Origin: Ferrovibrio terrae_A
GTDB taxonomy: Bacteria > Pseudomonadota > Alphaproteobacteria > Ferrovibrionales > Ferrovibrionaceae
NCBI RefSeq assembly: GCF_943372915.1
Contig: NZ_CALSAN010000022.1
Coordinates: forward strand, 8,751 to 72,750
Reading direction: 5' to 3'
DNA length: 64,000 bases
The notes below the pieces were generated by a model, which saw only the letters and a list, made by a program, of their open reading frames with translations, was not told where the DNA came from and made no database searches. Position 1 is the stretch's first letter. Each line of letters begins with the position of its first letter. Positions 17,373 through 25,718 of this stretch are shown piece after piece. Position numbers and translations under genes: made by a program.

Positions 17373-17879
17373 GTGACCGGCTCCGGCAACCCTGCCTCAC
17401 CCCCGGCTAAGTCCTTGTTCAAGCCGGCAGAAGGCCCGATCCGGCTCAGCCCCGGTCAGCGCTTTCTCGGCCTCGATCTGGGCACCAAGACCATAGGATT
17501 GGCGCTCTCGGACACCGGCCACCGCATCGCCTCGCCCTACCAGACCCTGGTCCGCAAGAAATTTAGTGCGGATGCCGCGGAATTACAGCGTATCGCTGCC
17601 AAGGAAAACGTCGCCGCCCTGGTGCTCGGCCTGCCGGTCAACATGGACGGCACGGAGGGACCGCGCTGCCAGGCGACGCGCGCCTTTGCCCGCAACATGA
17701 GCCAGCTGATGCCGCTGCCCATTGCCCTGTGGGACGAGCGGATGAGCACCATGGCGGTGCAGCGGATGATGACGGACGAGGCCGACCTGAGCCGGGCGCG
17801 CCGCGCCGAACTGGTCGACAAGCTGGCCGCCAGCTACATCCTGCAGAGCTATCTCGACTGGATCGGCGGGCAGGCGTAA
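17373..17879 (+). CDS. ruvX: Putative pre-16S rRNA nuclease / Holliday junction resolvase RuvX (YqgF)
   Basis: A 168-residue YqgF/RuvX protein with the RNase H-like fold. The first strand carries FLGLDLGTKTIGLALSD, with the catalytic Asp; further motifs are VLGLPVNMDGTEG and LWDERMSTMAVQRMM, and a late Asp near DKLAASYILQ. Family members mature the 16S rRNA 5' end. The start codon is GTG with GGAAAG about 10 bases upstream. About 30 N-terminal residues precede the conserved domain, so a later start is possible. It is divergent from gatC, sharing a 67-base promoter region. Confidence 0.93.
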   Translation: MTGSGNPASPPAKSLFKPAEGPIRLSPGQRFLGLDLGTKTIGLALSDTGHRIASPYQTLVRKKFSADAAELQRIAAKENVAALVLGLPVNMDGTEGPRCQATRAFARNMSQLMPLPIALWDERMSTMAVQRMMTDEADLSRARRAELVDKLAASYILQSYLDWIGGQA

Positions 17880-17996
17880 TCGCAGCATAACTATCGGGCA
17901 TATTTCTGCTGGTTGCATACGGATGATCTGATAGAATCCCGCCGAACCGGCGACACAGCCGGAGGAAACGCATCCGCTCCCGTCCCGCAGGCCCAG

Positions 17997-19247
17997 ATGA
18001 CCGATTTCGCCCTCCCCGTCGGCAACCCGTCCTCCATTCCGAACCGAGACATCAAGGTGATGGCGCTGATCAGCGTCGCGCATGGCTGCAGCCATTTCTT
18101 CCAGCTGGTGCTGCCGCCGCTGTTCCCGTTCCTGCGCGAGGATTTTAGCGTCAGCTATACCGAACTCGGCCTGGTGATGACGCTGTTCTATGTCACCTCG
18201 GGCGTGCTGCAGACGCCGGCCGGCTTCCTGGTTGACCGTATCGGCGCGCGCAATGTGCTGATCGGCGGACTGGCCATCTTCTGCACCGCGATCCTGCTCT
18301 ACGGGCTGGCGCCGAGCTACTGGCTGCTGCTGCCGGTGGCCGTGCTCGCCGGCATCGGCAACAGCGTGTTCCATCCCGCCGATTTCTCGATCCTCAATGC
18401 ATCCGTCGACCAGAAGCGGCTCGGCCGCGCCTATGGCAGCCACACGCTGGGCGGCAATCTGGGCTGGGGCCTGGCGCCGGTGCTGATGGCCGGCGGCGCC
18501 GCCCTGTTCGGCTGGCGCGCCGCGCCGATCATCGCAGCCCTGGTGGGCTATGCCGTGCTCGCCGCCCTGCTGCTCAACCGCGACCTGCTGAAGGAAGATG
18601 CCGGTGCCGCCCGTCGCGCCGCCGCCAAGGCCGGCGAAAAGGCGGAAGCCCTCGGCCCGCTGCTCACCCTGCCGGTGATGATGTGCTTCGGCTATTTCCT
18701 GCTGCTGTCATTCGCATTGATCGGCACGCAGAATTTCCTGCCGGCAACGCTCGCTGCGCTCTACGGCACACCGCTGACACTCGCCACCACGGCGCTGACC
18801 GGCTTCCTGCTCGGGGCCTCGGCCGGCGTGATGGTGGGCGGCTGGGTGGCCGACAAGGGCGTGAAGCTGGAAGCCATCGTCATCACCGGCCTGCTGGGGG
18901 CCGCCGGCCTGATCCTGGTGGTGGCCAACCTCAACCTGCCCGCTGCGGCGCTGGTGGCGGCGATTGCCGGCGCCGGCTTCCTGCAGGGCTTCACCACGCC
19001 GTCACGCGACCTGATCGTGCGCGGCGCGGCGCCCAAGGGCGCCTCGGGCCGCGTCTTCGGCTTCGTCTATTCAGGGCTGGATGCCGGCTCGGCCACGGCG
19101 CCGCTGGTGCTGGGCCTGCTGCTAGATCATGGCCGCGCCGACTATGTGCTGTGGTTCGTCGCCGCCATGCTGGCGCTCACCACGCTGACGGCAGTCGCGA
19201 TCCGGCAGAGTTCGACCCGGAGGGCTGCAACCGTCGCTGCTGAGTGA
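17997..19247 (+). CDS. MFS transporter, fosmidomycin-resistance (Fsr)-like
   Basis: A 416-residue major facilitator superfamily transporter with 12 predicted membrane segments in two halves. Features seen are the SVAHGCSHFFQLVLPPLFPFL first helix characteristic of Fsr-like proteins, the DRIGARNVLIGG loop 2-3 (motif A variant), and the SRDLIVRGAAPKGASGRVFGFVYSG segment in the second half. The likely role is proton-driven export of a small molecule; the substrate cannot be told. The start at 17997 removes a poorly conserved 28-residue N-terminal stretch. The in-frame ATG at 17913 is the alternative, with a GGAGG lying between the two. Confidence 0.85.
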   Translation: MTDFALPVGNPSSIPNRDIKVMALISVAHGCSHFFQLVLPPLFPFLREDFSVSYTELGLVMTLFYVTSGVLQTPAGFLVDRIGARNVLIGGLAIFCTAILLYGLAPSYWLLLPVAVLAGIGNSVFHPADFSILNASVDQKRLGRAYGSHTLGGNLGWGLAPVLMAGGAALFGWRAAPIIAALVGYAVLAALLLNRDLLKEDAGAARRAAAKAGEKAEALGPLLTLPVMMCFGYFLLLSFALIGTQNFLPATLAALYGTPLTLATTALTGFLLGASAGVMVGGWVADKGVKLEAIVITGLLGAAGLILVVANLNLPAAALVAAIAGAGFLQGFTTPSRDLIVRGAAPKGASGRVFGFVYSGLDAGSATAPLVLGLLLDHGRADYVLWFVAAMLALTTLTAVAIRQSSTRRAATVAAE

Positions 19248-19248
19248 G

Positions 19249-19374
19249 CTAGTCCTGCACCGTGCAGCTGGGCGACGATTTGCACCAGCCGCGCACACCG
19301 CCGGCGAACATCGACGCCGGATCGGTGCAGGCCGATAACATCAGCAGAACCGCAAAGATGGTAGCTGCGCGCAT
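19249..19374 (-). CDS. Small lipoprotein, 41 residues
   Basis: A very short gene visible only by reading the minus strand: Met-Arg-Ala-Ala, a hydrophobic run, then the lipobox LSAC (Cys16) and a 25-residue mature part containing two further cysteines (SMFAGGVRGWCKSSPSC). Its ATG overlaps the last base of the upstream gene's TAA stop (TAATG), a common translational-coupling arrangement. No family is recognised. The lipobox and the coupling are what support it; a chance frame cannot be fully excluded. Confidence 0.6.
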   Translation of the reverse strand: MRAATIFAVLLMLSACTDPASMFAGGVRGWCKSSPSCTVQD

Positions 19375-19760
19375 TACGAGGCCAGCGTTTCGGCCACGAA
19401 GGTCTTGCTTATCACCTGCCAGCGGCCATCGAGCTTGATCAGGCTCAGATAGTCGGTGAAGAAGCGCGGCAGGATCGCGCAGTTCAGCTTGACCAGCGCG
19501 GTATTCGGCCCGGTGATGTCGACCGACAGGATGCGCTCATGCTCGCGGCCCTGGCCGTTGGCCTTGGGCGACGGCCGGCTCTCGACCGCCTTGCACCAGT
19601 CCTCGCGCGGCATGTTGACCAGCTTGCCGTCGGCTGCCACGGCAAACAGGCTGGAGGCCGGATGGAAGGACTGCCGCAGTTTCGCGGTGTCGCCTTCATA
19701 GAGACCGTCCAGATAGATCTGGACGATGCTGAGAATATCGTTGACCTGTGCGTTGCTCAT
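19374..19760 (-). CDS. NTF2-like protein, putative lumazine-binding (SnoaL-type) fold
   Basis: A 128-residue cytoplasmic protein with a cone-shaped NTF2-like fold. It shows the pattern of the Lumazine_bd_2 family: a helical start with IVQIYLDGLYEGDTAKLRQSFHP, LVNMPREDWCKAV in the middle, and closing beta strands with FTDYLSLIKLDGRWQVISKTF. The ATG at 19760 has GGAGG 5 bases upstream, so it is preferred over the open extension to 19832. The family includes small enzymes and binding proteins, and no substrate is implied. A 41-residue lipoprotein gene overlaps its stop. Confidence 0.8.
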   Translation of the reverse strand: MSNAQVNDILSIVQIYLDGLYEGDTAKLRQSFHPASSLFAVAADGKLVNMPREDWCKAVESRPSPKANGQGREHERILSVDITGPNTALVKLNCAILPRFFTDYLSLIKLDGRWQVISKTFVAETLAS

Positions 19761-19840
19761 GCTGTCCTCCGGTTGGACCGCAGCAGAGCAGCCGGCCCAT
19801 GCGGGGTCAAGCGTGAGAATGCATCCCGACAATATGGCCG

Positions 19841-20260
19841 CTAAGGCTGCCGGTGGTATTTGAGCGGCAGCAGCTCGGACGGCGCATAGGCCTTCAGGCC
19901 ACCGGCCTCATCAGCCAGCAGCACGCGGGCATCCGGTGCGAAATCGCGCAGCATCTCGCGGCAGATGCCGCAGGGCGCCACCACCTGGATTTTCTGGTTC
20001 TGCTCGGTCGGGCGCGGATGGCGCACCGAGACGATATCGGTGATCGGATCGGCGGCGCCGATCTGCGCCATCGCCTGGCCGACGGCGACCGCTTCGGCGC
20101 AGACCGAGGCGCGGCCGACATAGGTATCGAGATGCAGGCCGGTGACGATCTTGCCCGACTGCGTGCGCAGGGCGGCGGCGATATGATGCCGGCCGACCGC
20201 ATAGCGCTGTTTGATCAGCGCCATGGCCGCATCGAGCAGTTCCTGATCGGCCGGCGACAT
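19841..20260 (-). CDS. Cytidine deaminase-like / blasticidin-S-deaminase-like protein
   Basis: A 139-residue zinc-dependent deaminase of the CDA fold. Cys54-Ala-Glu56 is the CAE motif (metal ligand and proton shuttle), and PCGIC with Cys97 and Cys100 supplies the other two zinc ligands, the three-cysteine pattern of short tetrameric cytidine deaminases. The C-terminus LLPLKYHRQ resembles blasticidin-S-deaminase-type members. It probably deaminates a cytosine nucleoside. It starts 5 bases after the stop of valS and is likely co-transcribed with it. Confidence 0.87.
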   Translation of the reverse strand: MSPADQELLDAAMALIKQRYAVGRHHIAAALRTQSGKIVTGLHLDTYVGRASVCAEAVAVGQAMAQIGAADPITDIVSVRHPRPTEQNQKIQVVAPCGICREMLRDFAPDARVLLADEAGGLKAYAPSELLPLKYHRQP

Positions 20261-20265
20261 CCTGT

Positions 20266-22905
20266 TCAGCCCAGCTGCTGCAGCGCGTCGGCCAGCTTTT
20301 CGGCCAGCGAGGACTGCGCGGTGCGGCGCTCATGCTGTTCGTCCACCACCGCCTGCGGCGCCCGCGACATGAAGGTGGTGTCGGCCAGCTTGGCATCGAT
20401 CTTGGCGATCTCGGCCAGCGCCTTGTCGCGCTCCTTGCCCAGACGCTGCTTTTCCTTGGCGATGTCGATCACCTCGGCCAGCGGCAGCACGAAAGTGGCT
20501 TCGTCGATCACGATGCGGGCCGAACCCTGCGGCGCCGGCTGGTTCTCCGTCATCGTCTCGATGCGGGCCAGCCGCTTGATCGGATCGGCATGGCGGGCCA
20601 GCCGTGCCGCCGTCTCGGCATTGCCGCCATTGGCGATCATGGCGATCTTGGCACCGGCCGGCACATTCAGCGCCGCACGCGCCGCACGCACGCCGTCGAT
20701 CAGGCGGATCAGCCAGTCGATCTCGGCCGCCGCGACCTTGTCCTCGGCCCGCGCGCCATCCTTGGGCCAGTCGCGCAGCATCAGATAACCGCCAGGCGCG
20801 CCATACAGCTTGTCCCATAGCTCTTCGGTCACAAAGGGCATGAAGGGATGCAGCAGGTGGATCAGCTGGCGCAGCACATAGGCGCAGGTTGCCTGCGTCT
20901 CGGCCTTCAGCGCGGCATCCTCGCCGGTCAGGGCGGGCTTGATCAGCTCCAGATACCAGTCGCAGAAGCTGCCCCAGGTGAAGTGATACAGCGCACCGGC
21001 GGCTTCGTTGAACTTGTAGGCGGCCAGTGCGGCCTCGACATCGCGCGCCGCCTTGCCCAGCTCGCCGATCGCCCATTTGTTGACGGTGCCCTGCACGGCT
21101 TCAGGTTTGAAATCGGCCGGCAGTGCACAGCCGTTCATCTCGGCAAAGCGCGCGGCATTCCACAGCTTGGTGGCGAAGTTGCGATACCCCTCGACGCGCT
21201 GCTCCGACATCTTCACGTCGCGGCCCTGCGCGGCGAAGATGGTGAGCGCGAAGCGCAGGGCATCGGCACCGTATTTGCCGATGACATCCAGCGGGTCCAT
21301 CACGTTGCCCTTGGTCTTGGACATCTTCTGGCCCTTCTCGTCGCGGACCAGGGCGTGGATGTAGACCGTGTGGAACGGCGCCTTCTTGGTGAAATGCAGG
21401 CCCATCATGATCATCCGGGCGACCCAGAAGAAGATGATGTCGAAGCCGGTGACCAGCACATCGGTGGGGTAATGCGACTGCAGCACCGGCGTCTGTTCGG
21501 GCCAGCCGAGCGTGGAGAACGGCCACAGCGCGGATGAGAACCAGGTGTCGAGCACATCTTCGTCGCGACGCAGCTCCACCGCCCTGCCGTAATGCTTCCG
21601 GGCTTCGGCCTGCGCCTCGGCCTCGTCATAGGCAACAAACACCTTGTCATCCGGACCATACCAGGCCGGAATCTGGTGGCCCCACCAGAGCTGGCGCGAG
21701 ATGCACCAGGGCTGGATGTTGCGCATCCATTCGAAATAGGTCTTTTCCCAGCTCTTCGGCACGAACTGGATATCGCCCTTTTCCACGGCTTCGATGGCAG
21801 GACGGGCGAGCACCTCGGCATTCACATACCACTGCTCGGTCAGCCAGGGCTCGATCACCACCTGTGAGCGGTCGCCATGCGGCACCATATGCGTGTTGGG
21901 CTCGATCTTCTCGACCAGGCCCAGCTCTTCCAGATCGGCAACGATCAGCTTGCGCGCGGCAAAACGCTCCATGCCGCGATACTTCTCGGGCACGGCATCG
22001 TTCAGCTGGGCATGCTTGTCGAAGATATTGATCATCTCGAGGTTATGGCGCTTGCCGACCTCGAAATCGTTGAAGTCATGCGCCGGCGTCATCTTCACCG
22101 CGCCCGAACCCTTCTCGGGATCGGAATATTCATCGGCGACGATGGGGATGCGGCGACCGACCAGCGGCAGGATGGCGAACTTGCCGACCAGATGCCTGTA
22201 GCGCTCGTCTTCCGGATGCACGGCAATGCCGGTATCGCCCAGCATCGTCTCGGGCCGCGTGGTGGCCACCGTGATGAAGGTGTCGGCCATGCCCTCGACG
22301 GGATATTTGAAATACCACAGGTGAGACTTCACCTCGTGCTGCTCGACTTCCAGGTCGGAGATCGCAGTCAGCAGCTTGGGGTCCCAGTTGACCAGACGCT
22401 GGTCCTTGTAGATCAGGCCTTCGCGATACAGCTCGACGAACACCTTGCGCACCGCAGCCGAGAGGCCTTCATCCATGGTGAAGCGTTCGCGGCTCCAGTC
22501 GCAGCTCTCGCCCAGACGGCGCTGCTGGCCGGTGATCATGCCGCCGGATTCCGCCTTCCATTCCCAGATGCGCTCGACGAATTTATCGCGGCCCATCTGG
22601 TGGCGGTTCAGTTGCTGTGCGGCCAGCTGGCGCTCCACCACCATCTGGGTGGCGATGCCGGCATGGTCGGTGCCGGGCTGCCACAGCGCGTCGCGGCCGA
22701 GCATGCGCTGATAGCGGATCAGGATATCCTGCAGGGTGTGATTGAGCGCATGGCCCATATGCAGGCTGCCAGTCACGTTCGGCGGCGGCAGCGCAATCGT
22801 ATAGGGCTTGCCGGATTTGACGCCCGCTTTGAACGCACCGCCCTCTTCCCAGGCCTTGTACAGGCGGGCTTCGACATCCTGGGGCGAAAAGCTCTTGTCC
22901 AGCAT
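20266..22905 (-). CDS. valS: Valyl-tRNA synthetase
   Basis: An 879-residue class I aminoacyl-tRNA synthetase charging tRNA-Val. Seen: PPPNVTGSLHMGHA with HMGH (HIGH equivalent) at residues 49-52, the editing domain with TTRPETMLGDT, KMSKTKGNV near residue 525, the anticodon-binding domain, and a C-terminal coiled coil (about 810-879, rich in Lys/Glu/Leu). All expected domains are complete and length is normal for the shorter alphaproteobacterial form. It is followed closely by the deaminase gene. The popZ gene lies upstream on the same strand after 105 bases. Confidence 0.97.
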   Translation of the reverse strand: MLDKSFSPQDVEARLYKAWEEGGAFKAGVKSGKPYTIALPPPNVTGSLHMGHALNHTLQDILIRYQRMLGRDALWQPGTDHAGIATQMVVERQLAAQQLNRHQMGRDKFVERIWEWKAESGGMITGQQRRLGESCDWSRERFTMDEGLSAAVRKVFVELYREGLIYKDQRLVNWDPKLLTAISDLEVEQHEVKSHLWYFKYPVEGMADTFITVATTRPETMLGDTGIAVHPEDERYRHLVGKFAILPLVGRRIPIVADEYSDPEKGSGAVKMTPAHDFNDFEVGKRHNLEMINIFDKHAQLNDAVPEKYRGMERFAARKLIVADLEELGLVEKIEPNTHMVPHGDRSQVVIEPWLTEQWYVNAEVLARPAIEAVEKGDIQFVPKSWEKTYFEWMRNIQPWCISRQLWWGHQIPAWYGPDDKVFVAYDEAEAQAEARKHYGRAVELRRDEDVLDTWFSSALWPFSTLGWPEQTPVLQSHYPTDVLVTGFDIIFFWVARMIMMGLHFTKKAPFHTVYIHALVRDEKGQKMSKTKGNVMDPLDVIGKYGADALRFALTIFAAQGRDVKMSEQRVEGYRNFATKLWNAARFAEMNGCALPADFKPEAVQGTVNKWAIGELGKAARDVEAALAAYKFNEAAGALYHFTWGSFCDWYLELIKPALTGEDAALKAETQATCAYVLRQLIHLLHPFMPFVTEELWDKLYGAPGGYLMLRDWPKDGARAEDKVAAAEIDWLIRLIDGVRAARAALNVPAGAKIAMIANGGNAETAARLARHADPIKRLARIETMTENQPAPQGSARIVIDEATFVLPLAEVIDIAKEKQRLGKERDKALAEIAKIDAKLADTTFMSRAPQAVVDEQHERRTAQSSLAEKLADALQQLG

Positions 22906-23010
22906 TGGGCTACAACTCGGCGATCATTCGGGAAAGGGCGAAAATAAAGACGATCCGGCCGCGCAAGTCCAGACTTGGGCGGGGCCGGTCCGGCGGCAAA
23001 ACACGCGGTT

Positions 23011-23649
23011 TTAGAGGTGGTCCTGCTCTTCTTCCGCCTGGATGGTCAGGCGGGCGACCTCGCGCTCGACGATACGCTGGACGATGGTGGCCAGATGGGC
23101 ATCCAGCCATTCCTTCAGCATCGGGCGCAGCAGTTCCTTGACCAGTTCTTCCAGCGTGCGCTGGCTGTTGCCCATCGCCATGGCGCGTGAGCCGGAAATG
23201 GCGCTGGACAGCTGGCCCAGATGGGCGGCGGCACGGGTGGCGGTCGGCTGCGAGACCAGACCTTCCATCTCGTCGCGCACCACATCGGTGAGTTCGAACA
23301 CGTCTTCATGCCGCGGCGGTGGCGGCGGCGCGGCCCGGCGGGGGCGCGGCGGCGGCGGCGGCATCGGCGGTGGTTCTTCGAAATCAGGCTCGGGCTCCGG
23401 CTCGGCCATCATCGGCTCGGGCTCGGGTTCCGGCATCATCGGCTCGGGTTCCGGTTCCGGCTCGGGCTCCGGATCCGGCATCGCCATCATCGGCTCGGGT
23501 TCAGGCTCCGGCTCAGGTGCGGGCGGCGGCGGCGGCGTCTCGGGCGCGGCGGCCGGCTGGTCGGCCCCGTCTTCGGAAATGATCCGGCGAATGGAGGCAA
23601 GGATTTCCTCCATGGTCGGTTCATTTTGGCCTGCCTTGGGGTCGCTCAT
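23011..23649 (-). CDS. popZ: Cell pole-organising protein PopZ (DUF2497)
   Basis: A 212-residue PopZ. The N-terminal helix (TMEEILASIRRIISED, about residues 12-27) binds client proteins, a long Pro/Glu/Met-rich linker (about residues 35-110, many PEPEPEP repeats) follows, and the C-terminal helices (LEELVKELLRPMLKEWLDAHL, VQRIVEREVARL) drive oligomerisation into a polar matrix. In Caulobacter this matrix anchors the parS-ParB complex and cell-cycle kinases at the pole. The domain is essentially limited to Alphaproteobacteria and supports that assignment. The linker composition is low complexity. It lies upstream of valS. Confidence 0.93.
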   Translation of the reverse strand: MSDPKAGQNEPTMEEILASIRRIISEDGADQPAAAPETPPPPPAPEPEPEPEPMMAMPDPEPEPEPEPEPMMPEPEPEPMMAEPEPEPDFEEPPPMPPPPPRPRRAAPPPPPRHEDVFELTDVVRDEMEGLVSQPTATRAAAHLGQLSSAISGSRAMAMGNSQRTLEELVKELLRPMLKEWLDAHLATIVQRIVEREVARLTIQAEEEQDHL

Positions 23650-23693
23650 CCCTTGCCCGATACTCTTCTGTTACGCGTGGCCATCTATGGTCG

Positions 23694-23708
23694 CCGTCAT
23701 TATGACGG
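23694..23708. promoter_or_regulatory. 15-bp palindrome upstream of popZ
   Basis: CCGTCAT-T-ATGACGG is a perfect palindrome with 7-base arms around one central base, centred about 50 bases before the popZ ATG. On the minus strand it contains CATAAT, a 5/6 match to a -10 element. A transcription factor dimer binding here would overlap the promoter. The regulator is unknown. Confidence 0.5.
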
Positions 23709-23805
23709 TCCATGGCATGCAGGCCATCGCTGACCTAGCCAAGGCTTCATCGCCGGGGCCGAATCAATCAGGTCAATGGTATGCGCGGGAAAGATAACCG
23801 AACTG

Positions 23806-23819
23806 TTAACCTGGGTTAA
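23806..23819. promoter_or_regulatory. TTAACC-GGTTAA inverted repeat (CtrA-like half sites)
   Basis: TTAACC (23806-23811) and GGTTAA (23814-23819) are perfectly inverted around two bases. Read as TTAA-N6-TTAA this is one base short of the CtrA consensus TTAA-N7-TTAA. It lies between tolC and popZ. It overlaps by one base a second hairpin (AGGGGA/TCCCCT, 23819-23833). Confidence 0.35.
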
Positions 23820-23858
23820 GGGGATTTTCCCCTAATTCCCGGTCCGGCTGCGTTTTTC

Positions 23859-23893
23859 GCCCGATTCGTGGTCATTTGAACCACGAATCGGGC
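23859..23893 (-). terminator. Strong hairpin downstream of tolC
   Basis: Fourteen-base perfect arms (23859-23872 and 23880-23893, GCCCGATTCGTGGT and its complement) enclose a 7-base loop, starting 18 bases past the tolC stop. It lacks a clear U-tract on either strand, so it is either an atypical terminator or a 3'-end stabiliser. Confidence 0.6.
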
Positions 23894-23911
23894 CAGAAAA
23901 CGAACTGTCGC

Positions 23912-25300
23912 TCACTCGTCGGCGTTCAGGCCGCCGTCGGTGCCGAACCACTTGCCGCGCACGCGTTCATAGTTGTCGGTCGGATCGTAATACTCGACCG
24001 GCAGCGCCAGCGCGCGGGCGCCCAGACGGCCAACCGAGGACAGCAGCGTGAAACCGGCAACATATTCGTCGCGACGGGCACGCACTTCGGCCACCCGGGC
24101 GTCGAGATACTCCTGCTCCTGGTCCAGCACATCCAGCGTGGTGCGCGAACCGACCTCGGCTTCCTGCTGCACGCCTTCCAGCGCGATGCGGGCAGCCTGC
24201 ACCTGGCTGGTGCGCGCCGTGATGTTCGAGCGTGCCGTGCTGAGATTTTCCCAGGCCTGCACGACTGACTGACGCACCGCGCGGCGCTGTTCCTCGACCT
24301 GGATACGGCGCTGGTTGTGCACCTGCTTGCGCTGGCGCGTCTGGCTGTAGACGGCGCCGCCTTCATACAGTGGCACCGTCACGGTGACGGCGACTTTCTT
24401 GGTGTCGGTCTCGAAGTTGTTGCGGATGGTTTCATCGGCCTTCGACACGGTGCCGTTCAGCGACACGGTGGGCAGCAATGCGCCCGATGCTGTGCGCACG
24501 TCATTCTTGGCCGCGACTTCACGGAAGCGTGCACCCAGCAGGTCGGGATTCTCGTCGTATGAGATCGCCAGCGCCTCTTCCTCGCTTTTCGGCAGCTGCG
24601 GCAGCGGCGGCGGCGGGGTCAGAACGCGCGGCATCTCGCCGATCACGCGCGCCAGCACGGCACGCGAGGACACCAGCGCGCCTTCAGACGAGATGCGGTC
24701 AGCCGTGGCGCGGGCCAGACGGGATTCAGACTGCGCCACGTCGGTGCGGGTGATCTCGCCGACACGGAAGCGTTCGCGCACGGCTTCCAGCTGGCGGCGC
24801 AGCACTTCCTCGTTGTTGCGGTTCAGCTCAAGCACCGCCTGGTTCTGCACCACATCCATATAGGCGGTGACGGCATCCAGCAGCACGCGGCGCTCCGTGC
24901 TGGCCAGATCCTGCCGGCCAGCCAGAATCAGCGCTTCGGCGGAATCGGTGGCAGCTTCGGTGCGGCCGCCGCGATACAGCGGCTGCGACACAGTGAGCTG
25001 CAGCGTGTTGGGGTTCATTGTGCCGTCGCGGTTGGTCGCCGACTGGGGATCATATTCCAGCCACTGGCGACCGCGCTCGTTGCTCAGATTGACGGTCGGG
25101 CGCCAGTTGGACAGCGCCTGCGGCACGCCTTCGTCGGTGGCGCGCAGCGCAGCGCGGGCCGCGAGCAGCGTCGGATTGTTGTTGTAGGCAGCAGCGAACA
25201 CCTCGTTCAGCGACTGTGCCTGGGCAGTCTGCACCATTGCCATGCAGCTCACGGCGACCGCCGTTGCCAGAAGGGTTCTTGTGAAGCTCATGACGCGCAT
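23912..25300 (-). CDS. tolC: TolC-family outer membrane efflux protein
   Basis: A 462-residue TolC-type protein that trimerises into an outer-membrane beta barrel with a long periplasmic helical tunnel, serving type I secretion and efflux pumps. Seen: signal peptide ending near TAQAQS, two repeats with the outer-membrane-factor pattern (LNEVFAAAYNNNPTLLAARAALRATDEG at the start; EALAISYDENPDLLGARFREVAAKNDV in the middle), long helices, and a conserved C-terminal part. The start at 25300 has AAGGA 6 bases upstream; Met at 25321 is an alternative. It lies in a run with rhodanese and pcm genes. It may serve the RTX exporter at 57.8-61.5 kb; this is inference. Confidence 0.9.
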   Translation of the reverse strand: MRVMSFTRTLLATAVAVSCMAMVQTAQAQSLNEVFAAAYNNNPTLLAARAALRATDEGVPQALSNWRPTVNLSNERGRQWLEYDPQSATNRDGTMNPNTLQLTVSQPLYRGGRTEAATDSAEALILAGRQDLASTERRVLLDAVTAYMDVVQNQAVLELNRNNEEVLRRQLEAVRERFRVGEITRTDVAQSESRLARATADRISSEGALVSSRAVLARVIGEMPRVLTPPPPLPQLPKSEEEALAISYDENPDLLGARFREVAAKNDVRTASGALLPTVSLNGTVSKADETIRNNFETDTKKVAVTVTVPLYEGGAVYSQTRQRKQVHNQRRIQVEEQRRAVRQSVVQAWENLSTARSNITARTSQVQAARIALEGVQQEAEVGSRTTLDVLDQEQEYLDARVAEVRARRDEYVAGFTLLSSVGRLGARALALPVEYYDPTDNYERVRGKWFGTDGGLNADE

Positions 25301-25383
25301 CCGTCCTTCATCTTGTTTCATCGTTTTTCGCCGCGGCGCGTCCCGACCGTATTCCCCAAACTCTTATTGTTTTGTTTATGCAC

Positions 25384-25713
25384 TCAGTACGTCGCCATGC
25401 CCGGATCGATCTGCTCGGCCCAGGCATGGATACCCCCGGCGAGATTACTCGCCTGCGTAAAACCATTCTGCCGCAGCCAGCCGGTGACCTGGCGGCTGCG
25501 TCCGCCGTGATGGCACATCACCACCAGCGGTTTGTCATGTGGTAATTCGGTTACCCGCTGCGGCACCTGGCGCATCGGAATATGCAGCGTGCCGGGCAGC
25601 GCCACCGTGGCGATCTCCCAGTCCTCGCGCACATCGAGCACCGCGATATCCTGGCCGGCCTTGCGCCAGGCATCCAGGTCGGCGACGTCGATTTCCAGCG
25701 GGGCCTCGGCCAT
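25384..25713 (-). CDS. Rhodanese-like sulfurtransferase domain protein
   Basis: A 109-residue single-domain rhodanese, moving sulfane sulfur to an acceptor or acting as a sulfur-relay protein in the cytoplasm. The active-site loop CHHGGRS with the catalytic Cys is present, along with the AVLDVREDWE first motif (CH2A-like) and the GFTQASNLAGGIHAW motif near the end. Length is typical for GlpE-like proteins. The gene lies between pcm (5-base gap upstream) and tolC, suggesting one transcript. Confidence 0.92.
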   Translation of the reverse strand: MAEAPLEIDVADLDAWRKAGQDIAVLDVREDWEIATVALPGTLHIPMRQVPQRVTELPHDKPLVVMCHHGGRSRQVTGWLRQNGFTQASNLAGGIHAWAEQIDPGMATY

Positions 25714-25718
25714 AGCGA

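Noticed and set aside
23330..23545. Apparent simple DNA repeats in popZ
   Set aside because: They encode the Pro/Glu-rich linker normal for PopZ and are not an independent element.
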